Positions 36,427 through 46,519 are shown, counted from the stretch's first letter. The stretch: 64,000 nt of DNA from Iris pallida (GCA_029216955.1 JANAVB010029819.1:35904831-35968830); one strand, 5' to 3'. Notes: generated by a model from the sequence alone, not told the origin. Numbers and translations: made by a program.

Positions 36427-36738
36427 GTGGACCCTCAACCCTCTCATGCTAAAAGCAAGTGGATCCTCAATAGCGGACGTTCGGAGCACATGACTGGTGA
36501 TGCATCTTTGTTCGCCACGCTATCGATGAAAAAAGAAGGATATGTCTCATTCGGAAAAAACCTGAGAGGTGATATCATTGGAAATGACATTGTTGGCATA
36601 TCTCCTTATCCTGTAATAAAAGTTGTTTGTCTAGTTATAGAATTAAAACATAACCTACTGAGCATAAGTCACTTGGTAGATAATGGTTATGACATCAATT
36701 TTGTAAAAGATAAATGTGCAATATATGATGTCATCTGA
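36427..36738 (+). pseudogene. SIRE protease region, catalytic Asp lost
   Basis: Reads KSKWILNSGRSEHMTGD and continues to NLLSISHLVDNGYDINF. Copia proteases have WILDSGCSRHMTGD; here the catalytic Asp is Asn (AAT), so the enzyme could not cleave. It is in a different frame from gag and shifts again near 36720. Confidence 0.85.
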
Positions 36739-37934
36739 TAATCCCATATATGAAGGGATTGGAGAAGACAATATTTATGTTTTCTTTCTAGAGAGTACTA
36801 ATAATGTAGGAAGATGCCTAGTCGCAAACTTAGATAAAAGCTGGCTGTGGCATATGAGGCTAGGACATGCTAATATGGACACTATCTCTTGGCTAAGCAC
36901 TAAAAAGTTTGTAAAAGGACTCCCTGAGATATCATTCAAGAGAGACATGGTATGTGTGTGAAAATAACAAAGCATAAAGATTTATATTTAAATCCATCAA
37001 TGTTGTAAGTACTTCTAGACCTTTGCAGTTGATACATATAGATTTATTTGGTCCTAGTAGAGTCGCTAGTCTTGGAGGTAACCTCTACGCCTTTGTTATT
37101 GTTGATGATTTCTTTCATTTTACTTTGGTTTACTTTTTACCAAACAAAAGTGATATAATTTTTGAATTTCAAATATTTTGTAAAAAGGTATAAAACGAAA
37201 AAGGCTTCATGATTACTCGTATCCGAAGTGATCATGGTGGCGAATTCATAAATACTGATTTCAAAAAGTTTTGTGATGATAGTAGATATTACCACAAGTT
37301 TTCCTGTTCTAGAACTCCTAAACAGAATGGTGTTGTGGAGCAGAAGAACCGTACTCTAAGCGAGATGGCTAGTGTCATGATGAATCAACACAATCTTTTA
37401 AAATATTTTTGGATATAAGCTGTAAGTACAGCCTGTCATGTTTTAAATAGGGTGTTAATTCGATCTATCTCGAAGAAAACACCTTATGAACTTTGGTTTG
37501 GAAGAATTCCAAATATTTCATATTTTAAAGTTTTTGGATGTCGTTATTTTATCCTCAACACCAAGGATAACTTAGCAAAGTTTGACTCTAAAGCAGAGGA
37601 AGGAATATTTCTCGGATATGCTGCTAAGAGTAAGGGATATAGAATTTTCAATAAAAGATCTATGAATGTTGAAGAATCCATTAACGTTACTTTTAATAAG
37701 CTCAATAGTCACAGATCTAGCGACAGTGATGATGAAAATGTACAAGCCAAAACAGATAAAAGTCCTATAGAAGATCTGACTCATATATTTGAATCATTGA
37801 AGTTCTTGCCAGATCATCCAGAAATGCTTATTATAGGTGATATATCAAAAGGTGTAAGTACACGCTCTCCTTATAGAGATACCGAAATAGCACCTAATGT
37901 AGCTTTTATTTCACAAGAAAACCTAAGAATGTAG
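36716..37934 (+). pseudogene. SIRE integrase, broken
   Basis: Begins with the pre-integrase part LWHMRLGHANMDTISWLS. The zinc-binding Cys pair is damaged by a stop near 36960. The core follows in pieces: VIVDDFFHFTLVYFL, IRSDHGGEFINTDF, RTPKQNGVVEQKNRTL, with the second Asp and the Glu of the DDE triad visible. The C-terminal GKKTPYELW-type box is seen as SKKTPYELWFGRIPNISYFK. Frameshifts near 36970-37200 and a stop at 37416 break it. It would insert the cDNA into the genome. Confidence 0.85.
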
Positions 37935-38960
37935 GAGATGCTTTTAATGATGATTTTTGGATTGATGCCATACAAGAGAAACTTAATCAAATTGAGAGAA
38001 ACCAAGTCTGGGAACTCATTCATAAACCTATTGGTCAATCGATAATTGGTACTAAATGGGTATTCTAAAATAAATCAAGTAAAGATGGACAAGTTCTACG
38101 CAACAAAGCCCGTCTAGCGGCACAAGGTTATAATCAAGAAGAATGTATTGATTATGATGAGACGTATGCTCCTGTTGCTAGACTAGAAGCTATCTGCATG
38201 TTTTGTGCATATGCACGTTTTAATGATTTTAATTTGTTTCAAATGGACGTGAAAAGTGCATTTTTAAATAGATTTTTTAAAGAATAAGTTTTTGTGAAAC
38301 AAATCCCTGGTTTTGAAGATTTTCAAAAACTTGATCACGCCTTCAAACTTAAGAAAGCACTCGACTCAAATAGGCGCCTCGTGCTTGGTATGAACGCCTA
38401 AGTGCCTTCTTACTTGAAAATGTTTTTTCAAAAGGTAGAGTTGATACTAATTTATTTAACAAGTCTTTAGATGATGATATTTTTCTTGTGCAAATATATG
38501 TTGATGACATCATATTCGGATCTACTAATGAAAAACTTTGTCAAGAGTTTGCTAAGTGTATGCAGAGTGAATTTGAGATGAGTATGATGGGAGAGCTGAA
38601 CTTCTTCCGGTCCTAGGACTTCAGATCAAACAACACTCAAAAGGAATATTCATCAATCAAGCTAAATATACAAAGGACATACTGAAAAAGTACAACTTCG
38701 ACAATGTAAAGCCAATCAGAACTCCAATGGCTACATCAACAAAGCTTGACACTGATGAAAGTGGTAAACCTGTTGACCAGCATATGTATCGAGGTATGAT
38801 TGGTAGTTTATTGTATTTAACTGCTAGTCGTCCTGATATTATGTTTATTGTTTGCATTTGTGCACGATATCAGGCAAATCCTAAGGAATCACACTTATGT
38901 GCCATTAAGCATATCTTCTGATACCTTAAGGGAACTTCAACAGTCGACTTATGGTATCCT
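37935..38960 (+). pseudogene. SIRE reverse transcriptase, broken
   Basis: Pieces in order: DFWIDAIQEKLNQIERNQVW, GTKWVF then a stop, RNKARLAAQGYNQEE, DYDETYAPVARLEAI, QMDVKSAFLN, and the catalytic box YVDDIIFGSTNE (about 38495-38530), which is intact. The stretch 38340-38460 is scrambled by frameshifts. It would copy the RNA to cDNA. Confidence 0.85.
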
Positions 38961-39452
38961 AACACCAAATCCTTTAACCTGATAGGTTACTCAGATGCAA
39001 ATTTTACAGGATGCAAAGTAAACCGTAAAAGTACCAACAGTACGTGTTATTTCCTAGGAAAAGCCTTAGTCTCATGGTTCAGCAAGAAACAAAATTCTGT
39101 AGCACTATCAACTACTGAGGCTGAGTATATCGCTGCAGGACGATGTTGTGCTCAAATTTTGTGGATAAAACAAACCTAAGAAGACTACAATCTACACTAT
39201 ACTAAGATTCATATTTATTGTGACAACACTAGCACTATTAACCTGACTAAGAATCCTATATGTCATTCATGCAAAAAGTACATAGAGATTTGTCATCACT
39301 TTTTACGTCATCACCAACAACACATAGATATTTACTTAGAATTTGTTGACACAGATCATCAACTAGCAGACATTTTCACAAAACCACTAGCTGAAGACCG
39401 CTTTAACAATCTGCGTCGAGAGTTCGACATACTTGAATTTTCAGATTCATAA
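38961..39452 (+). pseudogene. SIRE RNase H
   Basis: Reads YSDANFTGCKVNRKSTNSTC, ALSTTEAEYIAAGRCCAQ, IYCDNTSTINLTKNP and HQLADIFTKPLAEDRF, the usual copia RNase H with its acidic residues (D of SDAN, E of EAEYIA, D of CDNTS). There is a stop after LWIKQT (39177). Ends at the TAA at 39450. Confidence 0.85.
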
Positions 39453-39720
39453 TGTAGTCTGATTAGTAAACCAATTTATAACTCAAAACTTTGAACTTTA
39501 TTAATGGACGTTATTTTGGGTACAAGCCAAAAGGGTCCTTCTGTCATACTGGCATAAATAGCCTGAAGCGATACGGTGTACTAGTCTTCGGACTACAACT
39601 AGCTGGGATCCAGCCCCTACAGCTAACCCAAAATAATAGAAATTATTAAATTAAAAAGTGTGAAGGTTATACATTAAAATTTATCAATTATACAACATTA
39701 ATGACATTCGAAATACAAGT

Positions 39721-39850
39721 AGCCGAACTCGGACCAAATTTGGACTGAGATCGGATGGAGCCGGTACAAATTTCAAAAACACCAACAGCCGGCCCTAGCA
39801 TATATATATATATATATATTTCTTTTTACCCATCTCTTTTCACCATCCTT
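39721..39850 (+). promoter_or_regulatory. Putative internal promoter of the SIRE second ORF
   Basis: CCGAACTCGGACC motifs, then CTAGCATATATATATAT (TATA at 39800-39820) and a T/C-rich leader (TTTACCCATCTCTTTTCACC). The same succession occurs in the U3-R of the second SIRE LTR (61370-61560: GGCCGAACTCTG, ACTAGTATATATATGG, TCATCTCTTCATCTC). Resemblance is seen by eye; promoter activity is inferred. Confidence 0.5.
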
Positions 39851-39996
39851 CAATCCAAGAAACTCTTCAAAGTCACTTTTACTACTTCCTAGTCATCCTC
39901 CTCCCTACTTCGCGGATCTTCGAAGCTCGGAAGCAGTCTCCTTCCTCCTCTCTTAATCTTTTAGAGGTATCTACTCTCTTTTTCTATTATATTCCT

Positions 39997-40668
39997 ATGG
40001 CACCCAAACTTCACCACAAAAGAAAGAAATTATCTTCCAAGAGTGGTTCTCGTGCTGGATCCTCCTCCACTAAGTATGAACCAGTTAGCATATTTAGTCT
40101 CGCTCGTCCTACCGACGACGATGACTATGATACTGGACTTTTCCCATCTGCAGACTTTTCTATTGCCTGGTTTGACAACTTTTCTTATAGAGATATTTGT
40201 CCCGGTCGTTATGTCAACTTCACTATATTCCCTGAGTATGTCACTACATTTGAAAATCTATCTCTTCGTGACTTTTTCGAGACCGCTGATAATATATATG
40301 ATAATGTTGTTCGCATGTTTTACTATAACTTACAAGTTGTAGAGAGCAGTATTTATTCATGTGTTGGAGGTAGAGAAATTGAATTCAACTCTACAGATGT
40401 TAGTGAATTTTTTCACATGCCCGACGTAGGTGAAGCCCTATTGACATCAATCATGTCCAACTTACTGAGGATATGACTCTTGATTCTTTCAAGGTCGCCA
40501 TGTGTCATCCTCGTCCTGTTCCTAGAAATGGCAGGGTGTAATTACGGTACCTTAATCAAAAAATTTATGAGTTACATCGTTTCTTGTTCTCCGCTTTGCT
40601 TTCTAAGACGGGATCTTCAAACGAGGTCACATTTTTTGAGATGCCTGCTATGTATCAACTGTACTATG
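39997..40668 (+). pseudogene. SIRE second ORF (env-like), 5' part
   Basis: Starts MAPKLHHKRKKLSSKSGSRA, reads 159 codons to 40476, then continues in another frame (FSALLSKTGSSNEVTFFEMP) until the Tat insertion. It has a basic N-terminus and then SIAWFDNFSYRDICPGRYVNF, resembling the extra ORF after pol in SIRE elements. That ORF is often called env-like; no signal peptide or membrane segment is seen here, so the name should not be taken as function. The 3' part resumes at 58297. Confidence 0.7.
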
Positions 40669-40673
40669 GTGTC
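40669..40673. repeat. Target-site duplication of Tat element, left copy (GTGTC)
   Basis: GTGTC here against GTATC at 58292-58296, one substitution apart. Confidence 0.75.
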
Positions 40674-40707
40674 TGTAGAAGCATGGAAAATATTAGAATA
40701 ATGATCC

Positions 40708-41234
40708 ATGCGGCTCTGAGTAAGAAGCTTATGCGGCCCACACAGGAGCGGCCCTATGCGGTTCAAAGAAGACTCTCAATCGCATGTGGCTCGGGAGCGT
40801 ATGCGGTTCAGCAAGGCATATGCGGCTCGATGGACGCCATGTGTGATCCTTCCCTACAGCTGGTCGTTTGAAGAGTGGGCTCATTTATTGCTCCAGCACG
40901 ATTCACTGTGGCGGCCCTGACATAAAGTTTCATAATTGCCTTGCCATAATGACTGACTCCTCGGGAAAAGAAGAAAATCTCTGACCAAATCCGTTAGAAG
41001 TCCCAGATTGCCATGTGGCAATCAGTCATATACGGCTCCCTGAGAACCCATTCCATGCGGTTCGATACAACGCTAGCTCATGCGGCTCCCTGGGAATACA
41101 TTCCCTGCGGCCCAATACAACACCAGCTCATGCGGCTCACAAAGATTACGCATATGCGGCTCGATGAAGCATCGTCCTATGCGGCTTACAAAGAGTATCT
41201 CTCTGCGGTTCGAGGATCGTCAATCCTATGCGGC
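40708..41234 (+). repeat. Phased ATGCGGC array in Tat LTR
   Basis: Motif starts (ATGCGGC/T with ATACGGC or CTGCGGC variants): 40708, 40731, 40756, 40784, 40801, 40820, then 41030, 41055, 41080, 41105, 41130, 41154, 41179, 41203, 41228. The second run is spaced 24-25 bp nine times in a row. Between motifs the sequence is not repeated, so this is a spaced motif series and not a simple tandem repeat. It is present again in the 3' LTR. Confidence 0.85.
41007..41022. promoter_or_regulatory. G-box palindrome in Tat LTR (one base changed)
   Basis: ATTGCCATGTGGCAAT. The 3' LTR copy is the perfect palindrome ATTGCCACGTGGCAAT (57307-57322). CACGTG with flanking GCC/GGC is a plant bZIP/bHLH site. Two more GACACGTGGC sites lie at 41256-41265 and 41367-41376. 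Confidence 0.6.
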
Positions 41235-41570
41235 TCTGACAGGACTCACAATTAAGACACGTGGCATGGGATCAATAAGAGATTTAACCGAATCTCAACA
41301 AATATATTTGACATCATCGTCATAAATACTGAGATCAGGGCATATCATTTATCATCAAGCTAATGGGACACGTGGCGAGCAATCAGACATTGGCATAATC
41401 AATCACGAGGATTTAAAGCAGCTAGCATTAATTGCTCATGAGATACGATGCTATCCGCGTTAATGGCCGAGATTCACTGTAATCAGGATCAAGGGTTCAG
41501 ATAGAATGAAGGAGCGCCGATATTCCAAACAGATAATCATTAGCAAACCCTAATGATCACCCCCCACTCT

Positions 41571-41578
41571 TATAAATA
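41571..41578 (+). promoter_or_regulatory. TATA box of Tat 5' LTR
   Basis: TATAAATA after CCCCACTCT, followed by a GA-rich leader. Repeated at 57871-57878. Confidence 0.75.
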
Positions 41579-41982
41579 GCCAGCATCATTCCCTTGAAAA
41601 AAAAGAGGAGAGGTCGGCAACAAAAGAATAAAAAAAAATAAGAAGAGAGAGATCTACACAAAGAGAGCTCCCCCTTTCTTCTTGATAATCACAGAGAGAG
41701 AGAAGCCAGGAGAGCAATCCGAGGAGAGCAAGAAGAGCGTTTCTTCATCAACGTCGAGCAGATCTTCCCCGAGCCAAGGCTGCATATTGATCGTCCAAGG
41801 AGTAAGGCAGAGCGGCCGTCGCTTTCCCGACCCTCTATCGTCACCCCCCAGAATCAAAAATAAACAATTATACTTAGTCTGCTGTACCTAGGTTTTCGTC
41901 CCTAGGCTTTTTTTGTACGAGCGAGTTTGTATTGTGAGTCTAAGTTCAGTCCTTCGATAATTGTTCTGTTCTTTTACAATCA

Positions 41983-43503
41983 ATGGCAAACACGATGGCG
42001 ACTCTGTTGGGGACTAACTTCTCCACGGCTGAGGAGTTGGTGACGCAATCAGATGCAGCCAAACTTGGCTCCTCACAAAAGAAGATGGTCGTCCGCTTCG
42101 ACCAACAGGCGTTCGAAGAGATGCTCTCTGAAGGCAGCGCTGGCCCGGCCCAGAAGTGCACCCGCACCACGAAGGCTCGCAAAGAATGGAGACCGAAGTC
42201 ATTTGCTCCTCCTCAAGCCCTCGATGGGATACCCTCTGCTGCTCAAGACGGCGATAAGGATTCTCCTGCGGTCCCACTTCAGATCGTAGACAACTCGGCT
42301 GTCCCCAAGTCCGGCAGAAGAAAACATTATGATGCTGGACTTGCAGGGACAAAGAGGGACTCTACGCGGACCGAACCGCAGAAGAGTATTAGCCGCAAGG
42401 AGAAAGCCCATGCGGCTACATCCGCCAACCGCATGAAGAAAACTCATGCGGCTACTTCTGTCAGCCGCATAACTTATGCGACTACAGTTCCCGACAGCAT
42501 GGATGAGACTCATGCGGCCAGTAAAGTCAATCGTTTGCAGAAAACCCATGCGGCCACAGATGCCAACCGCATGCAGCCAGCCTGCACGGTCGTGACCCCT
42601 AGCCGCATAAGAACTCGTCCGACGACAGGAGACAACCGCATGCAGACAGCCTGCACGGTTTCTGCTCCCAGCCGCATAGCATCTGCTCCATGCTCCTCTC
42701 AATCAGTTTTCGACCGTCTCTCGTATGGTCCGAACCCTGATGACTCTCTGGATGATAAGCCAGACTCTGTGATGTTCAACTTGGACTCTTCCTATTATGC
42801 ACCCACAAGTGCTAGAAAGAAGAAGTCTAGGGCAGTACGGGCTCATCAAGCCCAGACAGCTGCCCCAACTTCTGACTATCAAGGCATCCCGCTGATTATC
42901 ACACGGGCATCTGATGGGAAGTTGTACAGAACCGCTCAAGTCCAATCCCCGGCGGCGAACGGACAGAGTGGTCCCTCTGACCTGCGTGAGGCGATCCTCC
43001 ACAAGCGCAAGGAAAAAGAAGGGGCCTCGGCGTGCAAAGAATCCTCACATGGATGTCACTGCACCCAGATCATCGTCAACTGCTGCTGCAACAACGCGGC
43101 AGTGACGGAAGATCGTCCGTCCGTCTTCCACAGACTACAGCACCCGAACTCAGAAGATGAGGCACCTCCTGTTGTATCCTGCAATTCCGCTCAGAAGGTC
43201 CCCGCCGAGGGGAGAGGGAAGAAGACAAGCATCTCCAGTCCAAAGATATCAGCCACTACAGCTAAGAAGTTGTCGGCTAAACGGTTACCCTCCACCGGAG
43301 TATACCAACACACCCGTTCGAAGATGAAATCTACTGCAACAGGAGGCTCATCGTCCCCGACCCTGGGGGTCGTAGGAGCTGGGGGTAGTACTCCTCCGAA
43401 CGTCCACAATAATCCAATGTTTCAAGGAGACGAACCCCGAGAAACAACCCTCCCATCGGGTACAACAGATGCTGATGTCCCGAGGACATCCATGATTCTC
43501 TAG
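41983..43503 (+). CDS. Tat ORF1, protein of unknown function upstream of gag
   Basis: 506 codons. The ATG lies inside the 5' LTR and codons 5-10 (MATLLG) are the primer-binding site itself. The protein is hydrophilic and Ser/Thr/Ala-rich. Residues about 140-230 are 10- and 12-residue repeats of the type THAATSANRMKK, made by the ATGCGGC motif in both orientations. A Cys cluster (CHCTQIIVNCCC) lies near residue 355-367. I recognise no domain. Ogre elements also have an ORF1 before gag whose role is unknown. The stop at 43501 may be due to a frame slip: the next frame reads DEASSEAGGSVPSESEPEEN straight into gag, so ORF1 and gag may once have been one frame. Confidence 0.75.
   Translation: MANTMATLLGTNFSTAEELVTQSDAAKLGSSQKKMVVRFDQQAFEEMLSEGSAGPAQKCTRTTKARKEWRPKSFAPPQALDGIPSAAQDGDKDSPAVPLQIVDNSAVPKSGRRKHYDAGLAGTKRDSTRTEPQKSISRKEKAHAATSANRMKKTHAATSVSRITYATTVPDSMDETHAASKVNRLQKTHAATDANRMQPACTVVTPSRIRTRPTTGDNRMQTACTVSAPSRIASAPCSSQSVFDRLSYGPNPDDSLDDKPDSVMFNLDSSYYAPTSARKKKSRAVRAHQAQTAAPTSDYQGIPLIITRASDGKLYRTAQVQSPAANGQSGPSDLREAILHKRKEKEGASACKESSHGCHCTQIIVNCCCNNAAVTEDRPSVFHRLQHPNSEDEAPPVVSCNSAQKVPAEGRGKKTSISSPKISATTAKKLSAKRLPSTGVYQHTRSKMKSTATGGSSSPTLGVVGAGGSTPPNVHNNPMFQGDEPRETTLPSGTTDADVPRTSMIL
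41996..42013 (+). other. Primer-binding site of Tat element
   Basis: TGGCGACTCTGTTGGGGA, three bases after the LTR. It is of the type used by Tat/Ogre elements (reported as tRNA-Arg for Ogre); I cannot confirm the tRNA from here. Confidence 0.7.
42410..42580 (+). repeat. 36/30-bp coding repeat in ORF1
   Basis: ATGCGGC or ATGCGAC starts at 42410, 42446, 42476, 42512 and 42548, spaced 36, 30, 36 and 36 bp (12 or 10 codons). Inverted GCCGCAT/ACCGCAT copies lie between, encoding NRM or SRI. The periods are multiples of three, so the frame is kept. Confidence 0.8.
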
Positions 43504-43661
43504 ACGAAGCAAGCTCCGAAGCTGGGGGTAGTGTTCCTTCCGAGTCCGAACCTGAAGAGAACATCCCCACATATCCAGATGATTTCTCGACGCATGGGTA
43601 CGACTCGGAGGGTACATCCTCCACCACTCCCTCCGTCACTCCTCATGTGAAGACGGTATTC

Positions 43662-46235
43662 ATGACAGACAACAATCAAGGCGGTTCCAGCGATCGCCAG
43701 CACATCGATACTTTGGAGGCCATATTACATGCCTTGGTCAAGTCTGTAGACGAGATCAAAGTGGCACTTCCTACTCTGCAGGGAGTGACACCTGGCCAGA
43801 CAAGCACGGGTCCCGCAATCAACGTAGATTCAAATTCAGCGGTGCCAAACCAGGGCAATAATCCTCCTGAGATAACGGCCCCTACCGTGACAGATGAGGC
43901 CCGAGAAGTAAGAAGAGAGGTTCAGGAGCTTCGAGCAATGTTCCACGCCCGAGAAAACTCTCAAGACCTCAGAATACGGCAACCATATCCTGCTGAATGG
44001 AGGGATGTTCCCTTTCCGCCAAGATATAAGCCGTTCAATATCAACCCATATGATGGCAAGACATCAGCAAGTCGATACATCACTTACTTTGAGGTCACTA
44101 CCGACTATCTGCCCCATGATGACGCTATCCTCACGCGGTTATTCATTGGGGCATTGGAAGGAGTCACCTTCGATTGGTACCGCAACCTGCCAGACAATTG
44201 CATCCACTCCTTCGCTGGCTTCAAACGCTTGTTCTTGGAGAGGTTCTATGAGGTAGGACAGGACGTTACGATGTCTACCCTCATGGATGTCGTTCAAGGA
44301 GAGAAAGAACTGACGAGAAATTACATTGAGCAGTTTCGTCAAACCGTAATGAAGTTACCATCTGGCAACCCAGACTCTTCTTTGATTGAAATTTGCCAAA
44401 AGAGACTACTTCCAACAATTAGTCCCTGGATGGGCAAAAGTCAGTTCAAGGATTGGAAGGCTTTTATCATCAGTGCTACAAGTGCTGAAAAACGATTGAA
44501 GAAGGCTCGCCAACTGGGGTTACATATCTCGGAGGGAGAGAACAAGAGCAAGCGTCCCAACACCAGCAACGACAATGGGGGTAGCCCCTCCAACAACCGG
44601 GACAACAAAGGCAAGCAGGCTATGGTGACCGATACAGCCCAGAAGCCCGAGCCACAGCCAGCAGACAAACAATGGCCTCAAATCACTTATTCCTTTGAAG
44701 ACGGTCACGTCAAGCCTATCTTGGACATGCTTATACAAGGAGATAGGATTCAGCTTCCTCCACCAAGACGGGAGCCTCGGTCGGCTGATCTGGAGAACCC
44801 AAAGTTCTGCCATTACCATCGCTACGTCCACCATGCTACACACGACTGCTACCAACTGAAACGGTATATCCAAAACCTCATCGATTCGAACGCCCTGGCC
44901 ATCGATTTCGAAGAGGTAACCGTGGCAGCCAACATGGTGTCCGTACAATTCGGCAGCTTTCCTCCAACAGAGACTCAGGATGGGGTTATACCCATCCCTC
45001 TGGCAACAATAGAAATTGCTAATCTGCCGCCTGCTCGCGATCAAGCCGCTGGTCTAGTACCCCTCACCACATCACGAGGGGAAATCATGTGGGTCCATCC
45101 GGACCTAGTCCACGAGGTAACTCAGCCCTCTCCACCTTCTAAAAGGAAAAGTGAAAAAGTCAGATCCTGCCGTACTGCCTCGGCGGAAGAAGAGGAAGTC
45201 TCGGCCGTCACTACTCGATCTGGAACACAAGACCAACCGGTGACCGAAAGCGCGACTGATGATCATCCGCCCACTACCAATGATGCTCCGGGACCGGCTC
45301 AGCCTTCGACGACCGACAAGCCTAGGTCGAAGGAGACTCGCTTCGACAAGTCCCTCCGGAAAGAGACACCTCAGGGGCTGGAGAGGCCCTACAACTTCGA
45401 CATCTTAGCGCAATTAGCTAATACCCCAGCCAAATTGTCTTTATATGAACTCCTCAGGCTCTCAAAGGATGTCCGTACGGCTTTAAGTGAGGCGCTCCAA
45501 AATGCCGACGCATACTTGGCTCAGGTCAACCTTACGGAAGATAACCAACCTGCAGAGCTCCAAGATAGTGCGTGTACGGGAGCAATGCCCAATATCGTCT
45601 TCTCTCCGCAAGATATGCTCATCAAAACTAACCTGCATGATCGCCCGCTATACTACACTGGATACATCGGCGATGTAAAGGTGGACCGAATGTACATTGA
45701 TCCTGGGTCCTCTATAAGCATCAATCCGAAGGGTCTGCTACATCATCTTCGTATTTCGATGCATCGCCTGACACCTACAAGCACCGCCATTAGCGGTTTC
45801 AATTCGGGCAGGAGCTACCCAATAGGGAAGATTCGTTTGAAGTGTCAGATCGACGATCTCCAATCAGAAGTCACCTGTTATGTCATAGATGCCGACACTT
45901 CTTACAATATCCTTCTGGGGCGGCCTTGGATACACGATTACATGATCGTGCCTTCCATGCTACACCAGTGCTTCAAATATGTCGATAAGTACGACTTCGT
46001 GAGGACAGAGTTTGCCGATATCGACCCCTTCAAGGGGGTCGAATCTTATTACTCAGACTTCTGTCTGTACGAAAAATCGAAGAAGCATCTGGTCGAAGAA
46101 GATGTGCAAGCTCACAACAAGACGGCTACAGGATCAGAAGAACCTCTAACGATCCACCTTCAGGCTCGCAAACCGGGCAATTCCGCACCCCTTACGGCCA
46201 CTCTGCGTAAGGACGCAATCAGTCTCTCCGCATAA
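43662..46235 (+). CDS. gag-pro: Tat gag-protease polyprotein
   Basis: Open for 857 codons from the ATG at 43662 (MTDNNQGGSSDRQHID); the frame is also open upstream of it. The retrotransposon gag domain lies at about residues 100-290 (WRDVPFPPRYKPFNINPYDG, FDWYRNLP, FLERFYE). A Cys/His nucleocapsid-like motif is near 390 (FCHYHRYVHHATHDCYQLK). A Pro/Thr-rich linker follows. The aspartic protease is near 680-790: the active site reads MYIDPGSSISINP, with Pro where DTGS/DSGS is usual, and the second loop is YNILLGRPWIH. Gag forms the particle; protease cleaves the polyprotein. No internal stop. Whether IDPGSS is active is uncertain. Confidence 0.9.
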   Translation: MTDNNQGGSSDRQHIDTLEAILHALVKSVDEIKVALPTLQGVTPGQTSTGPAINVDSNSAVPNQGNNPPEITAPTVTDEAREVRREVQELRAMFHARENSQDLRIRQPYPAEWRDVPFPPRYKPFNINPYDGKTSASRYITYFEVTTDYLPHDDAILTRLFIGALEGVTFDWYRNLPDNCIHSFAGFKRLFLERFYEVGQDVTMSTLMDVVQGEKELTRNYIEQFRQTVMKLPSGNPDSSLIEICQKRLLPTISPWMGKSQFKDWKAFIISATSAEKRLKKARQLGLHISEGENKSKRPNTSNDNGGSPSNNRDNKGKQAMVTDTAQKPEPQPADKQWPQITYSFEDGHVKPILDMLIQGDRIQLPPPRREPRSADLENPKFCHYHRYVHHATHDCYQLKRYIQNLIDSNALAIDFEEVTVAANMVSVQFGSFPPTETQDGVIPIPLATIEIANLPPARDQAAGLVPLTTSRGEIMWVHPDLVHEVTQPSPPSKRKSEKVRSCRTASAEEEEVSAVTTRSGTQDQPVTESATDDHPPTTNDAPGPAQPSTTDKPRSKETRFDKSLRKETPQGLERPYNFDILAQLANTPAKLSLYELLRLSKDVRTALSEALQNADAYLAQVNLTEDNQPAELQDSACTGAMPNIVFSPQDMLIKTNLHDRPLYYTGYIGDVKVDRMYIDPGSSISINPKGLLHHLRISMHRLTPTSTAISGFNSGRSYPIGKIRLKCQIDDLQSEVTCYVIDADTSYNILLGRPWIHDYMIVPSMLHQCFKYVDKYDFVRTEFADIDPFKGVESYYSDFCLYEKSKKHLVEEDVQAHNKTATGSEEPLTIHLQARKPGNSAPLTATLRKDAISLSA

Positions 46236-46519
46236 GAAGAACAGATGAGAATCCGGCTGCCAAGGTCCGGCCAGGTGCCGAGACCCACAACGGGGCCACT
46301 TACCATCAGACTGCCAAGAGTCGCTCAACCCCAAACGGAGAAACTCAATCCCTCCGATAGGCCACTGACAATACGCCTTCCCAAGAAAGGTCATCATCCC
46401 GATACAAGGTCTGAACTTCTAGCGAACCAGCCACTCCTCGCTCCACATCGATTACCAGACTGGGGTTTGCTAGTCTACCGACAACCCCACGCTCTGCTCC
46501 GTCAGTTGAACCTCTGAAG
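46236..46519 (+). other. Linker after protease, open but shifted
   Basis: After the stop at 46235 the gag-protease frame reads on (MRIRLPRSGQVPRPTTGPLT, with LTIRLPK repeats) to 46517, then the coding frame moves by one near 46490. Ogre elements are known to have an intron between protease and RT; a splice here would explain the stop, but no clear donor-acceptor pair stands out. Confidence 0.5.

Larger units (their letters stand above)
40674..41992 (+). repeat. 5' LTR of Tat element
   Basis: TGTAGAAGC to GGCAAACA, 1319 bp. Contains two runs of ATGCGGC motifs, G-box-like sites and a TATA box. Its last ten bases hold the ATG of ORF1. Confidence 0.92.

Noticed and set aside
39997..40668. A true envelope glycoprotein gene in the SIRE element
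   Set aside because: No signal peptide or membrane anchor is visible; only the position after pol supports the name env-like.
40708..41234. CRISPR-like array of short motifs with regular spacing
   Set aside because: The repeated part is only 7 bp, the genome is a plant, and the array lies in an LTR.
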